From NCBI GenBank assembly GCA_026388715.1, contig JAPLJF010000010.1, forward strand, positions 62,001 through 126,000: a DNA stretch of 64,000 bases. The letters run 5' to 3'. Each line of letters starts with the position of its first letter. The first letter of the stretch is position 1. A model generated the notes under the pieces. It was not told the DNA's origin. It made no database searches and saw only the letters and a list, made by a program, of their open reading frames with translations. The position numbers were made by a program, and so were the translations under genes. This document shows positions 51,510-60,326 of the stretch, in pieces. The stretch comes from Deltaproteobacteria bacterium. Its GTDB lineage: Bacteria; Desulfobacterota; Desulfobulbia; Desulfobulbales; Desulfocapsaceae.

Positions 51510-54211
51510 TACAGCTTTTCGCCCTCGACCGCCAGGCCCTGCTCCAGCGGCTGAAAACCTCGGAAAACGGCCTGGGCCCCGACCAGGTGGCCCGACGGCT
51601 CAAGGAGTTTGGCCCCAACGAACTGGCAACCGCAGCGAAAAAAAACTATCTTCTTGCCTATCTGGGCCAGTACAGCAATTTTTTCGCCATTCTGCTGGAG
51701 GTGGCCGCTCTCCTCTCCTTTGTCGCTGATCATTATGCGCCGGACGAGGGCAGCGATATTCTGGGCTATGCCATCCTCGTCGCGGTGATCGTCAACGCCA
51801 CCTTTACCTTCTGGCAGGAATATCGGGCGGACAAGGCCATGGAGGAGCTGCTTAAGTTGATGCCCACCAAGGTTTCCCTGCGCCGGGATGGAAAGCTTGT
51901 TGCAACCACGGCCAGCGAGATCGTCCCCGGCGATATCATGCTTCTGGAAGAGGGGGACAAGGTGGCGGCGGACGGGATTCTCATCGAGGCAAACTCGCTC
52001 TATCTTAACCTCTCCTCCCTCACCGGCGAATCGGCACCCGTGGCCCGTGATCTTCTGTCGGGCGAGGCAAAACGTCCTTTGGATGCAAAAAATATGGTCT
52101 TTGCCGGGACCACCGTGCTTTCCGGCAGCGGGGTCGTTGTGGCCAGCGCCACGGCCAATGCCACAGAGTTCGGTAAGATCGCCAGTCTCACCAAAAACGT
52201 GCGTAAGGCCATCACCCCCATGCAGCGGGAGATCATCCACATCACTCGCATCCTCACGGTCATTGCCCTGCTCATGGGCTGCTTTTTTTTCGCCCTTGGC
52301 CTGTTCTCCGGTAAGGGGGTTGTGCTCGCCTCAACCTTTGCTATTGCTCTCATTGTCGCCAATGTGCCGGAAGGATTGCTGCCGACCATTGCCCTGTCGT
52401 TGTCTCTGGCCAGCCAGCGCATGGCCCGGCGCAATGCCCTGATCAAAAACCTCGACTCCGTGGAGACCCTGGGCAGTGTCACTGTCATCTGCACCGATAA
52501 AACCGGCACCCTGACCAGAAACGAGATGACCGTCAAGCTGCTCTGGCTTGCAGGCGGCGAGCAGGTCAGCATCTCAGGAGAAGGGTATCGCGAGCCGGGC
52601 GAATTCTCTTTTGACCGGCAGAATGAAAGCACTGAGAACCGCCTCGCCGTCCTGCTCACCGCCGGCCTCCTCAACTGCCGGGCCAGCATCGACGAGGAAG
52701 GGTTGCACGGCGACCCCACCGAACTGGCTCTGGTGGCCGCGGCCCGCAAAAAGGGGATTAAGGCCCCGGAGATGAAAAAGGTGCAGGAGTTCATCTTCAC
52801 CAGCGAGCGCAAGATGATGTCCAGTATCTTTCAGGAGGGAGATGAAACCTGGCTTTTTGCCAAAGGCGCGGTGGAGGCGCTATTGCCCAAATGCATTTTT
52901 AACCTGGCCGCTGATGACTCTGTGCAGCCCTTCACCGATGTGGCAAGGGAGGCAGTCCTTGCCAAAGCCAAGGAATTTGAGAGCCAGGCCCTGCGGGTGC
53001 TGGTGATCGCCCGTAACGACAAGGCGGACGAGGAAGGCCTGACCCTGCTGGGTCTTGCCGCCATTATGGATCTGCCGCGCCATGGCGTGTCCGAGGCGGT
53101 GGCAACCTGCAAGGCCGCGGGTATCCGGGCCATGATGATCACCGGCGACAATCCGCGCACCGCCGCCGCCATTGCCAGACAGATCGGCATGGACCATGAT
53201 CGGGTTATCACCGGCCTCGAGTTGGAAGACATGGGTGATGACCGGCTGGAAGAAATCCTTGCCAAAGAAACCGTGCTCTTTGCCCGCATGGCCAGCAGCC
53301 AGAAGCTGCGCATCGCCACGGCCCTCCAGAACGCAGGCGAGGTGGTGGCCATGACCGGCGACGGGGTCAACGATGCGCCCGCCCTCAAAAAGGCGGACAT
53401 CGGCATCGCCATGGGGGTCTCCGGATCCGAGGTCGCCAAGGAAGCGGCGGACATGGTGCTGCTCGATGACAACTTCTCCTCCATCGTCATCGCCATTGAG
53501 GAAGGCCGGACCGTCTATTTCAACGTCAAGAAATTCGTTACCTATATACTGTCCCACAATGCGCCGGAGCTCGTGCCTTATATCCTGCAGTTCTTTCTGA
53601 AGATCCCCCTGCCGCTTTCAGTGATCCAGATCATCTCCATCGATCTCGGCTCGGACATGCTCCCTGGTCTGGCGCTGGGCAGCGAAAGGCCGGAAAAGAA
53701 CATCATGAACCGGCCGCCGGTGAGCAGAAAAGAAAAAATCCTTGACCGGGAGGTTTTTCTGCGCGGCTATTTCTTTCTGGGGATTATCGAGGCAAGCGCG
53801 GCCATGACCGCTTTCCTCTCCTTTCTGCTCCTGCATGGCTGGCAATACGGCACCGTCACCTTGGCTGATCCGCTACTGCACCGGCAGGCCATGACCATGA
53901 CCCTGCTGGGCGTGGTTTCCTGCCAGATGTCCAATGGCTGGACTATGCGGAGTTGGGAATTTTCTATCTTCAGCCTCAGGATTTTTTCCAATCGTCTGAT
54001 GGTGGTAGCCACGGCGGTCAATCTGGTGTGGGTCTGGATCCTCCTCAATGTGGCGGCGGTGCAGAAGGTATTCCATACCGCCCATGTGCCGTTCGGCGAC
54101 CTCTGGATCCTGCTGCCCTTTCCGGTGGCGCTTTTTCTGAGCCATGAAGGGTACAAATGGCTACGCCGCCGCCGGAACAGCCAAAACACCCCCCAACCGG
54201 ATCACGTCTGA
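51506..54211 (+). CDS. P-type cation ATPase, Na,K-ATPase-like (type II)
   Basis: A 901-residue membrane pump. The actuator motif is LTGESAPVAR (about 170), the phosphorylation motif ICTDKTGTLTRNEM (Asp about 330), then TGDNPRTA and MTGDGVNDAPALKKADIG. The M4 sequence VANVPEGLLPTI and the following RMARRNALIKNLDSVETLG, together with the M5-M6 block FVTYILSHNAPELVPYIL and IDLGSDMLPGLALGSERPE, closely follow the Na,K-/H,K-ATPase pattern rather than the heavy-metal or Kdp types. About ten helices are expected; no beta subunit gene is present. It starts with a GTG overlapping the stress-protein stop. Likely an Na+, K+ or H+ pump; the ion is not settled by sequence alone. Confidence 0.88.
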   Translation: MIQLFALDRQALLQRLKTSENGLGPDQVARRLKEFGPNELATAAKKNYLLAYLGQYSNFFAILLEVAALLSFVADHYAPDEGSDILGYAILVAVIVNATFTFWQEYRADKAMEELLKLMPTKVSLRRDGKLVATTASEIVPGDIMLLEEGDKVAADGILIEANSLYLNLSSLTGESAPVARDLLSGEAKRPLDAKNMVFAGTTVLSGSGVVVASATANATEFGKIASLTKNVRKAITPMQREIIHITRILTVIALLMGCFFFALGLFSGKGVVLASTFAIALIVANVPEGLLPTIALSLSLASQRMARRNALIKNLDSVETLGSVTVICTDKTGTLTRNEMTVKLLWLAGGEQVSISGEGYREPGEFSFDRQNESTENRLAVLLTAGLLNCRASIDEEGLHGDPTELALVAAARKKGIKAPEMKKVQEFIFTSERKMMSSIFQEGDETWLFAKGAVEALLPKCIFNLAADDSVQPFTDVAREAVLAKAKEFESQALRVLVIARNDKADEEGLTLLGLAAIMDLPRHGVSEAVATCKAAGIRAMMITGDNPRTAAAIARQIGMDHDRVITGLELEDMGDDRLEEILAKETVLFARMASSQKLRIATALQNAGEVVAMTGDGVNDAPALKKADIGIAMGVSGSEVAKEAADMVLLDDNFSSIVIAIEEGRTVYFNVKKFVTYILSHNAPELVPYILQFFLKIPLPLSVIQIISIDLGSDMLPGLALGSERPEKNIMNRPPVSRKEKILDREVFLRGYFFLGIIEASAAMTAFLSFLLLHGWQYGTVTLADPLLHRQAMTMTLLGVVSCQMSNGWTMRSWEFSIFSLRIFSNRLMVVATAVNLVWVWILLNVAAVQKVFHTAHVPFGDLWILLPFPVALFLSHEGYKWLRRRRNSQNTPQPDHV

Positions 54212-54312
54212 ACAGATCTTAGGCGTCTACGCCATCAGGCCTTGCCTCTCTTTCTTCGGAAAGCCGGGAATGTCCTGTTTTTCTCCTGCAGAAATAGGAT
54301 GAAGAGGCGCCC

Positions 54313-57300
54313 TTAACTGGTAATTTTCTCTTTTTTGTCTTCAGCTTTCTTCTTCGGGGTACTGTCCCAGAGCATCGGCTCGCTTACGATGTTCCAACCC
54401 CATTTCAGCAGTCCGAGCAGGGTAAAAGAGATCCACAGGGCCCAGGCCAGCATCGCCAGTCTGTAGGCGAGCATGGGGATGGAGACCAGCCAGGCCTGCG
54501 GCAGATGTTGGCTGCTGATATCCTGATACCAGCGAAGGATCGTGCCGTTTGAGCCGTTACCGATAATATTCATATCGGGGTGTCCCAAGAGTCCCTGGCT
54601 GATTGCCCGGACAAGGGCCACCAGGGCCAGCACGGTCAGTGCCCCGAGGCCGGTCTGGATCAGATTAAAGGCGCTTCTTCCCCTGTCTGGTCGGATTATT
54701 TTCCGGAAATGCAAGGCGATGAGCCAGCCCACTACCAGCAGACAACCGAACAGATTGCTCATGCTCATACCGATGCCAAGCAGGAAAAGCTGATAAAAAC
54801 GCAGGGGGGTCAGGTTGGTTTTACTCAGAGCAAAGGCAACCAGCGCCACTACCAGCAGTACTGACCAGTATAAAAGAGCTGGTCCCAGTAAAGGCCCCCC
54901 TAGGAAAAGCGGCCACCTGTTTGGTGGCAGGGTCACATCAATGGCGGCATTGACACTGCCGGCGCCGAGATCAATCCGGGGTGTGGTATAGAAAATACCG
55001 AGGCCGGAAGGCTCGCGCCACTCAAGAGCAACTTCCTGTTTTCCCGGGGTTATCGGCAAAGAGATCTTTGCTCCATCCTGCCGGACCTGCTGTACCGTGC
55101 CGTTAATGGTGACCCGCTGCAGTTGCGCGGCCGCAGGCAGGGTGATGGTATGCTGGCCTCCCTGGCTGCTGCGGATTGACAGGTTCAGTTTGCTCTCGGT
55201 AGCCCGCCCGCCTGGACGCACTTGCAGTGTACTCTTGTCAATGGTGAGGGTCTGGCCGGCGATGCCTTCAGGGCGTGAGATCAGCAGCTTCACTTCGTCG
55301 CCGGGCCATGGGTGCCAGGTTGGATACCAGCGGGACCCCTGTTGATGCAGGATAACCGGAATCCCTGCCGTCTCCATGTGATAGATCGGGCTGACATCAA
55401 CCCGCCAGATTTCTGTCCATTGATCGGTATCCGCATGTTTGAGTATGAGCTGGTCGCTTTTTTCAAGGACAGACTCCCAGCGCAGTTCACTGCTCTCGGC
55501 ATCCAGGTTGACATTGGCCTGCCCGTCTTGTACCCGGATACCTTCGGTGACAATCGATTCCCCCGGCAGCAGCGGGATATTCAGGATGATTGCCGATCCT
55601 TTCGGGGTTGTCCGGCTGATCCTGGTCTCAACCTTCCAGGTCAGCCCGAGCAGCAGGGTGCGGTCGATGAGGACAAAGGGCGGCAGAATACCGGTATCCA
55701 GGACCTGAGTCGCATTGTCCTGCTTGTCAACTATCCGTTTGAACTGGAGTTGATTGTCGGCGATCCCCTTATTGATTCCCTCCACAATCCAGCCCTGGGT
55801 ATCGGTAACGATATGGTGAGGATGGAGGGGGAGCGGAAGTTGGAGGGTATTCTGCTGAGGGATCTTGCCTTGCATCTGGATCTGATGGCGGCCACCAGGC
55901 ACCAGGATCCAGAGTTGTTTCTCGCTTCTCAAAAGGCCGGACGCGGGTTTGTTATCAATGCGGATCTGTTGCGGCAGCCAGTGATCACCATTGCCAGGCA
56001 GGGGAACGGCCCCGTCAATCTGGCTGTCCACATGCATGGTCACGCCGAGGGTTTCCGGGCTCAAGGTAACGGTCATGTCGGTGATAGCGGCACAGTCTGG
56101 AAAGCAGTCCGCTTTTTCCAGGAGTCTGGCGCGGAGCTGTTCAAACATCTCGGGAGAAGGAATCTCGTCTGCCTGACAGGGGGCAGGGACAGCCAGAAAT
56201 CCTGATAATAAAAACAGGAGGGGGAGAAGAAAAGAGCTCTTCCAGGCTGGCAATGCCCATCCTTGGCCGCGCCGATAGGTGATATTCAACATTCCGAGGG
56301 CCAGCAGGGCCATCAGGAGAATACGCGTGAAAGCCAGTACCAGATTGATTTTTGGACCGATAAGGGTAAAGCTGATCTGCTGATCCCGCTGCACCGGTCC
56401 CGACCAGCTCATGGCAACCTGATTCCACTGCCAGGTTGGCAGTCCTGGTCCGGTCTGCTGAATCATTTTTGGATCATACTGCGGGACCTGGCTCTGATAG
56501 GGCAAACTGGCCACTGGCATGGCCAGACTGCCCTTTAACTTAGTTGTCGGTGCGACACCGCCCGTGGCGATCTCGGCAAGCTGCGACATCTTGTCTGCGG
56601 CTGAGTCCATGACCGCAGCGTTTCGGGCCAGGGCTTTCTCCGCCGGGGCCGGGGCTGGGGCCACAGCCTGTGGTTCTTGCCTTCGTTCGGTGAAAGCGCT
56701 CATAGACTGCCAGGGTTTTTCCAGTTGCGGGTAGATTCCCACCCGGAGCTGATTGATGGTAAAGGGGACGACAATGATGATCAGCATCAGGATGGTGATT
56801 GCCTGGTATCCCTTGATGATCTGCCTGAATTTCCCCGCCGGCAGGTAGCGCAAGAGCGCCACGCCCACCAGGATTGCCAGCCAGACCCATCGTGGCGCCC
56901 CTGATTCGTGATAGCTGAGCGTATAGGAGAGAAAGGCGATGATGGTTAAGGGTGGTCGGGCATAGAGTCTGGCCACGGCCAGGGTAAAGATGATGACCAG
57001 AAAAAAATCGAGCAGGGTCCAGCGGGCAATCCAGGTGTTGGCAATGGAATCGATACCGGTGGCATTCAATAATTTCCATCCCGGCGGCAGGTGGAGGGTG
57101 GCCTGAACTTTTTGAAAATCATGATCCCAGCCGGTTGCCGGCAGGGTGGAGATGGTGGAGATCTGGTGAGGATAGCTGCTGTCGGCCGTCAGTTGCAGCT
57201 GGCCTTCCCGTACTTCGATACCGGCCTTGCTACTGCCCGCTTTTTTGGTGATGAACTGCTCCCTGTTATTGACAACCACCCGGCCAAGCTCAAGAGGAGG

Positions 57301-58455
57301 AGTCATCTCCAGCCGCCAGTCATTATTCTTCTGGCCGCTGATCTTGTCCTGGATCGTGTAACCGGAGCCGTCAAAGCGCAGCCAGAGCTCGCGTTGCAGG
57401 CTTAACTGATCAGGAGAAGGCTGGGCGGCGCCGCGTCTGGTCTCCTTGAGCTGCATGGTTTCACCGGCAGGCAGCCGGTAAGCGGGAAAGCTCCGCCATT
57501 CTTCGGGCATGGAGGTCTGCGTGGGATCAAGAGCGGCAAGCCCGGTGATCTCGACGGTGCGCAGATCAGGATGCGCCTGGAAGGACAGGATTTCTTCCGT
57601 GGTCCAGAACGGGTCATCAGGCCGAGTCCAGCGATATGTTGCCAACGGACCAATCTGTCTGGTGATGAGTTTGATCGTCCATTGTCCGGGCCGGACCTGG
57701 ACCCGTATTCGACCATCTTGCTCAAGACGTGCCGGAAGATCGCTGTTCAAAGCAAGCGGGATGGTCTGTTCAGGAGCAAAGACCGGCCCCAGCACCATTT
57801 CCCTGGCAGCCCCGGCAATATCGAGCTTGAGTAATGTTACCATCTGGGCGGGAATCGTATCATCAAGAAGCCGAAAGGTTTGCAAGTTCAGGCTGTTTTC
57901 AATTTTTTCCGTCTGCGTTCTTGAGGTCTGCAGCCAGAGTCGGCTGTTACGGTCCAGATTGGGGAAATCGATCGGCCGCTCGTTTACAGCCAGCGACACA
58001 AGACCGGTATGGGGTGGGATGGTTACATATTCAGGAAGTGCTGACCACTGGAAGCGGCCGGTGATTTCATAGGCGCCGCTCTTCACTCGTATCTTAGGCA
58101 GGCCCTCCCTGTTCATGACCAAGGCCGCCTGCCCATTCACCTTGACATCTATGGGCCAATGTTCCGTATCCCCTGGCAGTTGTAACCAGCGTTCATACTG
58201 TACCAGCCATTGTTGCCGGAACGAGCCGGCCGGCTCGGTCACCTTGAGATCAAGCTGCGATGGCCAGTCACAATGCAGGACTGATGAGTCATTAAAAGAA
58301 GGTGGACAGAGCAGTTCTGCTTCATGACCATGGAGAACCCATTCAACCCAGGGGGTTAATGGCGAAGGGATCTTGGCGGGCTGTTCGGCGCGAGAAATAT
58401 CAGGGGAAAAACAGGTGAGAAGGAAGACGAACAGGATGCTGGCGCAGAAGTTCAT
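54313..58455 (-). CDS. Giant membrane protein with internal duplication, unknown function
   Basis: 1380 residues. Signal peptide (about 1-23). Copy 1 runs from about 25 to 570: a beta-rich extracytoplasmic part (LQLPGDTEHWPIDVKVNG at 91-108; ELWLRFDGSGYTIQDKI at 356-372) ending TLHLPPGW (453-460), then transmembrane helices (about 480-500, 505-515, 522-537, 553-570). A Pro/Ala-rich linker (590-640) and two helices (703-725, 741-757; the latter signal-like, ending PCQAD) follow. Copy 2 runs from about 763 to 1345 with the same order: VPLPGNGDHWLPQQIRIDN (817-835), LIDRTLLLGLTWKVETRI (929-946), DVTLPPNRW (1173-1181), then several helices. The tail is Lys-rich (1365-1380). I do not recognise the family. 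It is monocistronic and convergent with the ATPase gene. Confidence 0.8.
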   Translation of the reverse strand: MNFCASILFVFLLTCFSPDISRAEQPAKIPSPLTPWVEWVLHGHEAELLCPPSFNDSSVLHCDWPSQLDLKVTEPAGSFRQQWLVQYERWLQLPGDTEHWPIDVKVNGQAALVMNREGLPKIRVKSGAYEITGRFQWSALPEYVTIPPHTGLVSLAVNERPIDFPNLDRNSRLWLQTSRTQTEKIENSLNLQTFRLLDDTIPAQMVTLLKLDIAGAAREMVLGPVFAPEQTIPLALNSDLPARLEQDGRIRVQVRPGQWTIKLITRQIGPLATYRWTRPDDPFWTTEEILSFQAHPDLRTVEITGLAALDPTQTSMPEEWRSFPAYRLPAGETMQLKETRRGAAQPSPDQLSLQRELWLRFDGSGYTIQDKISGQKNNDWRLEMTPPLELGRVVVNNREQFITKKAGSSKAGIEVREGQLQLTADSSYPHQISTISTLPATGWDHDFQKVQATLHLPPGWKLLNATGIDSIANTWIARWTLLDFFLVIIFTLAVARLYARPPLTIIAFLSYTLSYHESGAPRWVWLAILVGVALLRYLPAGKFRQIIKGYQAITILMLIIIVVPFTINQLRVGIYPQLEKPWQSMSAFTERRQEPQAVAPAPAPAEKALARNAAVMDSAADKMSQLAEIATGGVAPTTKLKGSLAMPVASLPYQSQVPQYDPKMIQQTGPGLPTWQWNQVAMSWSGPVQRDQQISFTLIGPKINLVLAFTRILLMALLALGMLNITYRRGQGWALPAWKSSFLLPLLFLLSGFLAVPAPCQADEIPSPEMFEQLRARLLEKADCFPDCAAITDMTVTLSPETLGVTMHVDSQIDGAVPLPGNGDHWLPQQIRIDNKPASGLLRSEKQLWILVPGGRHQIQMQGKIPQQNTLQLPLPLHPHHIVTDTQGWIVEGINKGIADNQLQFKRIVDKQDNATQVLDTGILPPFVLIDRTLLLGLTWKVETRISRTTPKGSAIILNIPLLPGESIVTEGIRVQDGQANVNLDAESSELRWESVLEKSDQLILKHADTDQWTEIWRVDVSPIYHMETAGIPVILHQQGSRWYPTWHPWPGDEVKLLISRPEGIAGQTLTIDKSTLQVRPGGRATESKLNLSIRSSQGGQHTITLPAAAQLQRVTINGTVQQVRQDGAKISLPITPGKQEVALEWREPSGLGIFYTTPRIDLGAGSVNAAIDVTLPPNRWPLFLGGPLLGPALLYWSVLLVVALVAFALSKTNLTPLRFYQLFLLGIGMSMSNLFGCLLVVGWLIALHFRKIIRPDRGRSAFNLIQTGLGALTVLALVALVRAISQGLLGHPDMNIIGNGSNGTILRWYQDISSQHLPQAWLVSIPMLAYRLAMLAWALWISFTLLGLLKWGWNIVSEPMLWDSTPKKKAEDKKEKITS

Positions 58456-58624
58456 GGATTGTTTCTCCCGGAGATGATGGCATGCAGAGTAATACTTAGG
58501 AGCCGTTCCGGCCGTTTAGATGGTCATGTTATTTGTTTCCAGCGGCTTGATGAGTAATACGTTGAAAGCACTTCATTATCTACACAATCAAACTTTTTTG
58601 CAAGACACAACCTTTTTTTAAAAA

Positions 58625-58659
58625 AAAAGGGGAGATACCAAAACGGTATCTCCCCTTTT
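58625..58659 (-). terminator. Intrinsic terminator after dsrC
   Basis: A 15-bp stem (aaaaggggagatacc at 58625-58639, complement at 58645-58659) with a 5-nt loop is flanked by a long A-run on the plus strand, which is a T-run on the minus strand. It lies 28 bp after the dsrC stop. Confidence 0.85.
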
Positions 58660-58686
58660 AAGAGGCAAACAAATCAAACAGTTGAA

Positions 58687-59004
58687 TTATACGCAACCGG
58701 TTGGTTTTGGCAGGCCAGCCATTTTACAGGCTCCTTTGCCAGGGCCAGATGGGAACAACTCATAAATTCTTTTCAATGGGAAGCCAGTGGTCTTGGAAAG
58801 GATACGGACCATTGGGGCAATACCATTTTTCGTGTAGTATTCCTGAAGAGCTGTAATTACTTTAGTATGCTCTTCGGTCATCTCGCCAATACCCTCAACA
58901 CTCTTTACATAATCAACCCAATCTGGATTGAATGCTTTGGCGTTGAGCAGGAATCCATCTTCATCCACCTCAAAACTAGATCCTTTGTGTTCTAATGTAG
59001 GCAT
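58687..59004 (-). CDS. dsrC: DsrC, sulfur-trithiol carrier of dissimilatory sulfite reduction
   Basis: A 105-residue DsrC/TusE-family protein. Both C-terminal cysteines are present: Cys93 in GKGACKMAG and Cys104, second from the end, 11 residues apart. This marks true DsrC, which carries the sulfite-derived sulfur between DsrAB and the membrane complex DsrMKJOP. The family block FEVDEDGFLLNAKAFNPDWV (FEVDEDGFLL at about 11-20) and ELFPSGPGKG are also present. The start at 59004 follows an excellent AAGGAGGG; an in-frame upstream ATG is not used. It is strongly terminated and stands alone apart from cbiK upstream. It supports a sulfate-, sulfite- or sulfur-metabolising host. Confidence 0.95.
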   Translation of the reverse strand: MPTLEHKGSSFEVDEDGFLLNAKAFNPDWVDYVKSVEGIGEMTEEHTKVITALQEYYTKNGIAPMVRILSKTTGFPLKRIYELFPSGPGKGACKMAGLPKPTGCV

Positions 59005-59192
59005 GTTACCCTCCTTACAAAAATATTGTTTATTGGTTTGCACCGTTTCTGAAGCAAAAATTGATTTCGCTTTATTACTATAGGCTTTTTAGTTTGTCAA
59101 GTGAATGGGCAATCATTTTATGCGGTATCTTTTTTTCGTAATTTTTGGACTTTCCGGCTCTTTATACTGCTTTTGATATCCAGGTAATGAAA

Positions 59193-59996
59193 TTATTTTG
59201 TGACAACGGCGCATCCATTATTTTCAGGAATTGTCGCCAGGGCTTCTTCTATATGCCCGCAGAACATTTCACCGATGGCAGGCAACGTCCCGATTCCCTG
59301 TTGAATAATCTCCACACTGATATCTGCCGCCGAGAGCAGGCTCATCCAGGAATCGCCGTGCTCTCCAGCAAGATCCCGATGAAAATGCATGCCTGTTACG
59401 AGGAGCAGGGGAATGATGCAAACCTTTTTGTAGCCGGCAGCCCTAATGTCGGCGATAACCTCGACGCTTGACGGACATCCTTCTTCAATCACGCCAATAA
59501 AAATCCGCGGCCCAAATTGTCTGTGCATGAAATATTGCAGGGCTGGGTAGGCGCACCAGGCAGGATGATCTGTGCCATGTCCCACTAGAAGGATAGCCTG
59601 ATCAGGATGGGTGTTGATTAAAGGCGACAGGCCGGCGCAGAGGGCCAGATAATCTTGTGGTGAACTGAGCAGGGGCAGGCCGATGGAGGTCCGGAGGGGG
59701 CTTTGTCTCGTCTCTTCTACTAAACGGGTGAATTCATGGCCGCCAAGGAGATGGAGTGATTGCACGACTGCCCACGAATAATGCTGGCGATACAAGGTCT
59801 CCAGTATTTCATGAGGACTGGAAATCGTATTTTGTGGCTGTCCGGCACCCCTGTTTTTGACCATGCGTGATGACCAGGCCCAGAAAACCTCATGGTCAGG
59901 GAAACGATTCTTGATTTGGGCGTCCAGATGCTCATAACTGGCCAGGGCCTTTGCTGTGGTGCCAAAAGCGACGATGACAAGAGGGATGGGGCGCAT
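59193..59996 (-). CDS. cbiK: Sirohydrochlorin chelatase, CbiK type
   Basis: A 267-residue class II chelatase inserting metal into sirohydrochlorin. Motifs: IVAFGTTAKAL at the N-terminus (substrate loop), SLHLLGGHEF with the metal-ligand His, LLVGHGTDHPAWCAYPAL, VIEEGCPSS and the block PLLLVTGMHFHRDLAGEHGDSW with two His, cited as LLLVTGMHFHRDL and AGEHGDSW. No signal peptide, so it is the cytoplasmic form. It reads towards dsrC, 189 bp downstream. Siroheme is the cofactor of DsrAB, so an iron-inserting role for sulfite reduction is attractive; cobalt insertion for cobalamin is the other option. Both metals are used in this family. Confidence 0.85.
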   Translation of the reverse strand: MRPIPLVIVAFGTTAKALASYEHLDAQIKNRFPDHEVFWAWSSRMVKNRGAGQPQNTISSPHEILETLYRQHYSWAVVQSLHLLGGHEFTRLVEETRQSPLRTSIGLPLLSSPQDYLALCAGLSPLINTHPDQAILLVGHGTDHPAWCAYPALQYFMHRQFGPRIFIGVIEEGCPSSVEVIADIRAAGYKKVCIIPLLLVTGMHFHRDLAGEHGDSWMSLLSAADISVEIIQQGIGTLPAIGEMFCGHIEEALATIPENNGCAVVTK

Positions 59997-60326
59997 GTGT
60001 TACCCTGTGAGAAGAGGGTGGATGGATTACCGGTCATTTTTGTCAGGGGTTTGCTGGAGCAGATAAAGGCAAAAAGTCACGGCGTGATTTATTTCTCTTA
60101 CGTATCGTAATTTATCTTTAAAAACGATATAAAAATGCAATGCGGTACGGTCCGGTCAGAGTTGCGGATGCTTGTGATTGCCTGGACGCCTCATAACCTT
60201 GCCAACAGGCACAAATTTTTTATTCCGTTCCCCTGATTTTCCTGTTACATTTGACTTGTTCAATAAGATCAAAGCACCTCTGTTTTTTCCCCAATATGAC
60301 ACTCTACTATGATCAGGAGTAATCCC
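59997..60326. other. Divergent intergenic region cbiK/citrate synthase
   Basis: 330 bp separating two divergent genes. It is AT-rich around 60090-60140 (tttatctttaaaaacgatataaaaatg), which may contain promoters, and holds the AGGAG of the citrate synthase gene at its right edge. No operator or RNA structure is obvious. Confidence 0.4.
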
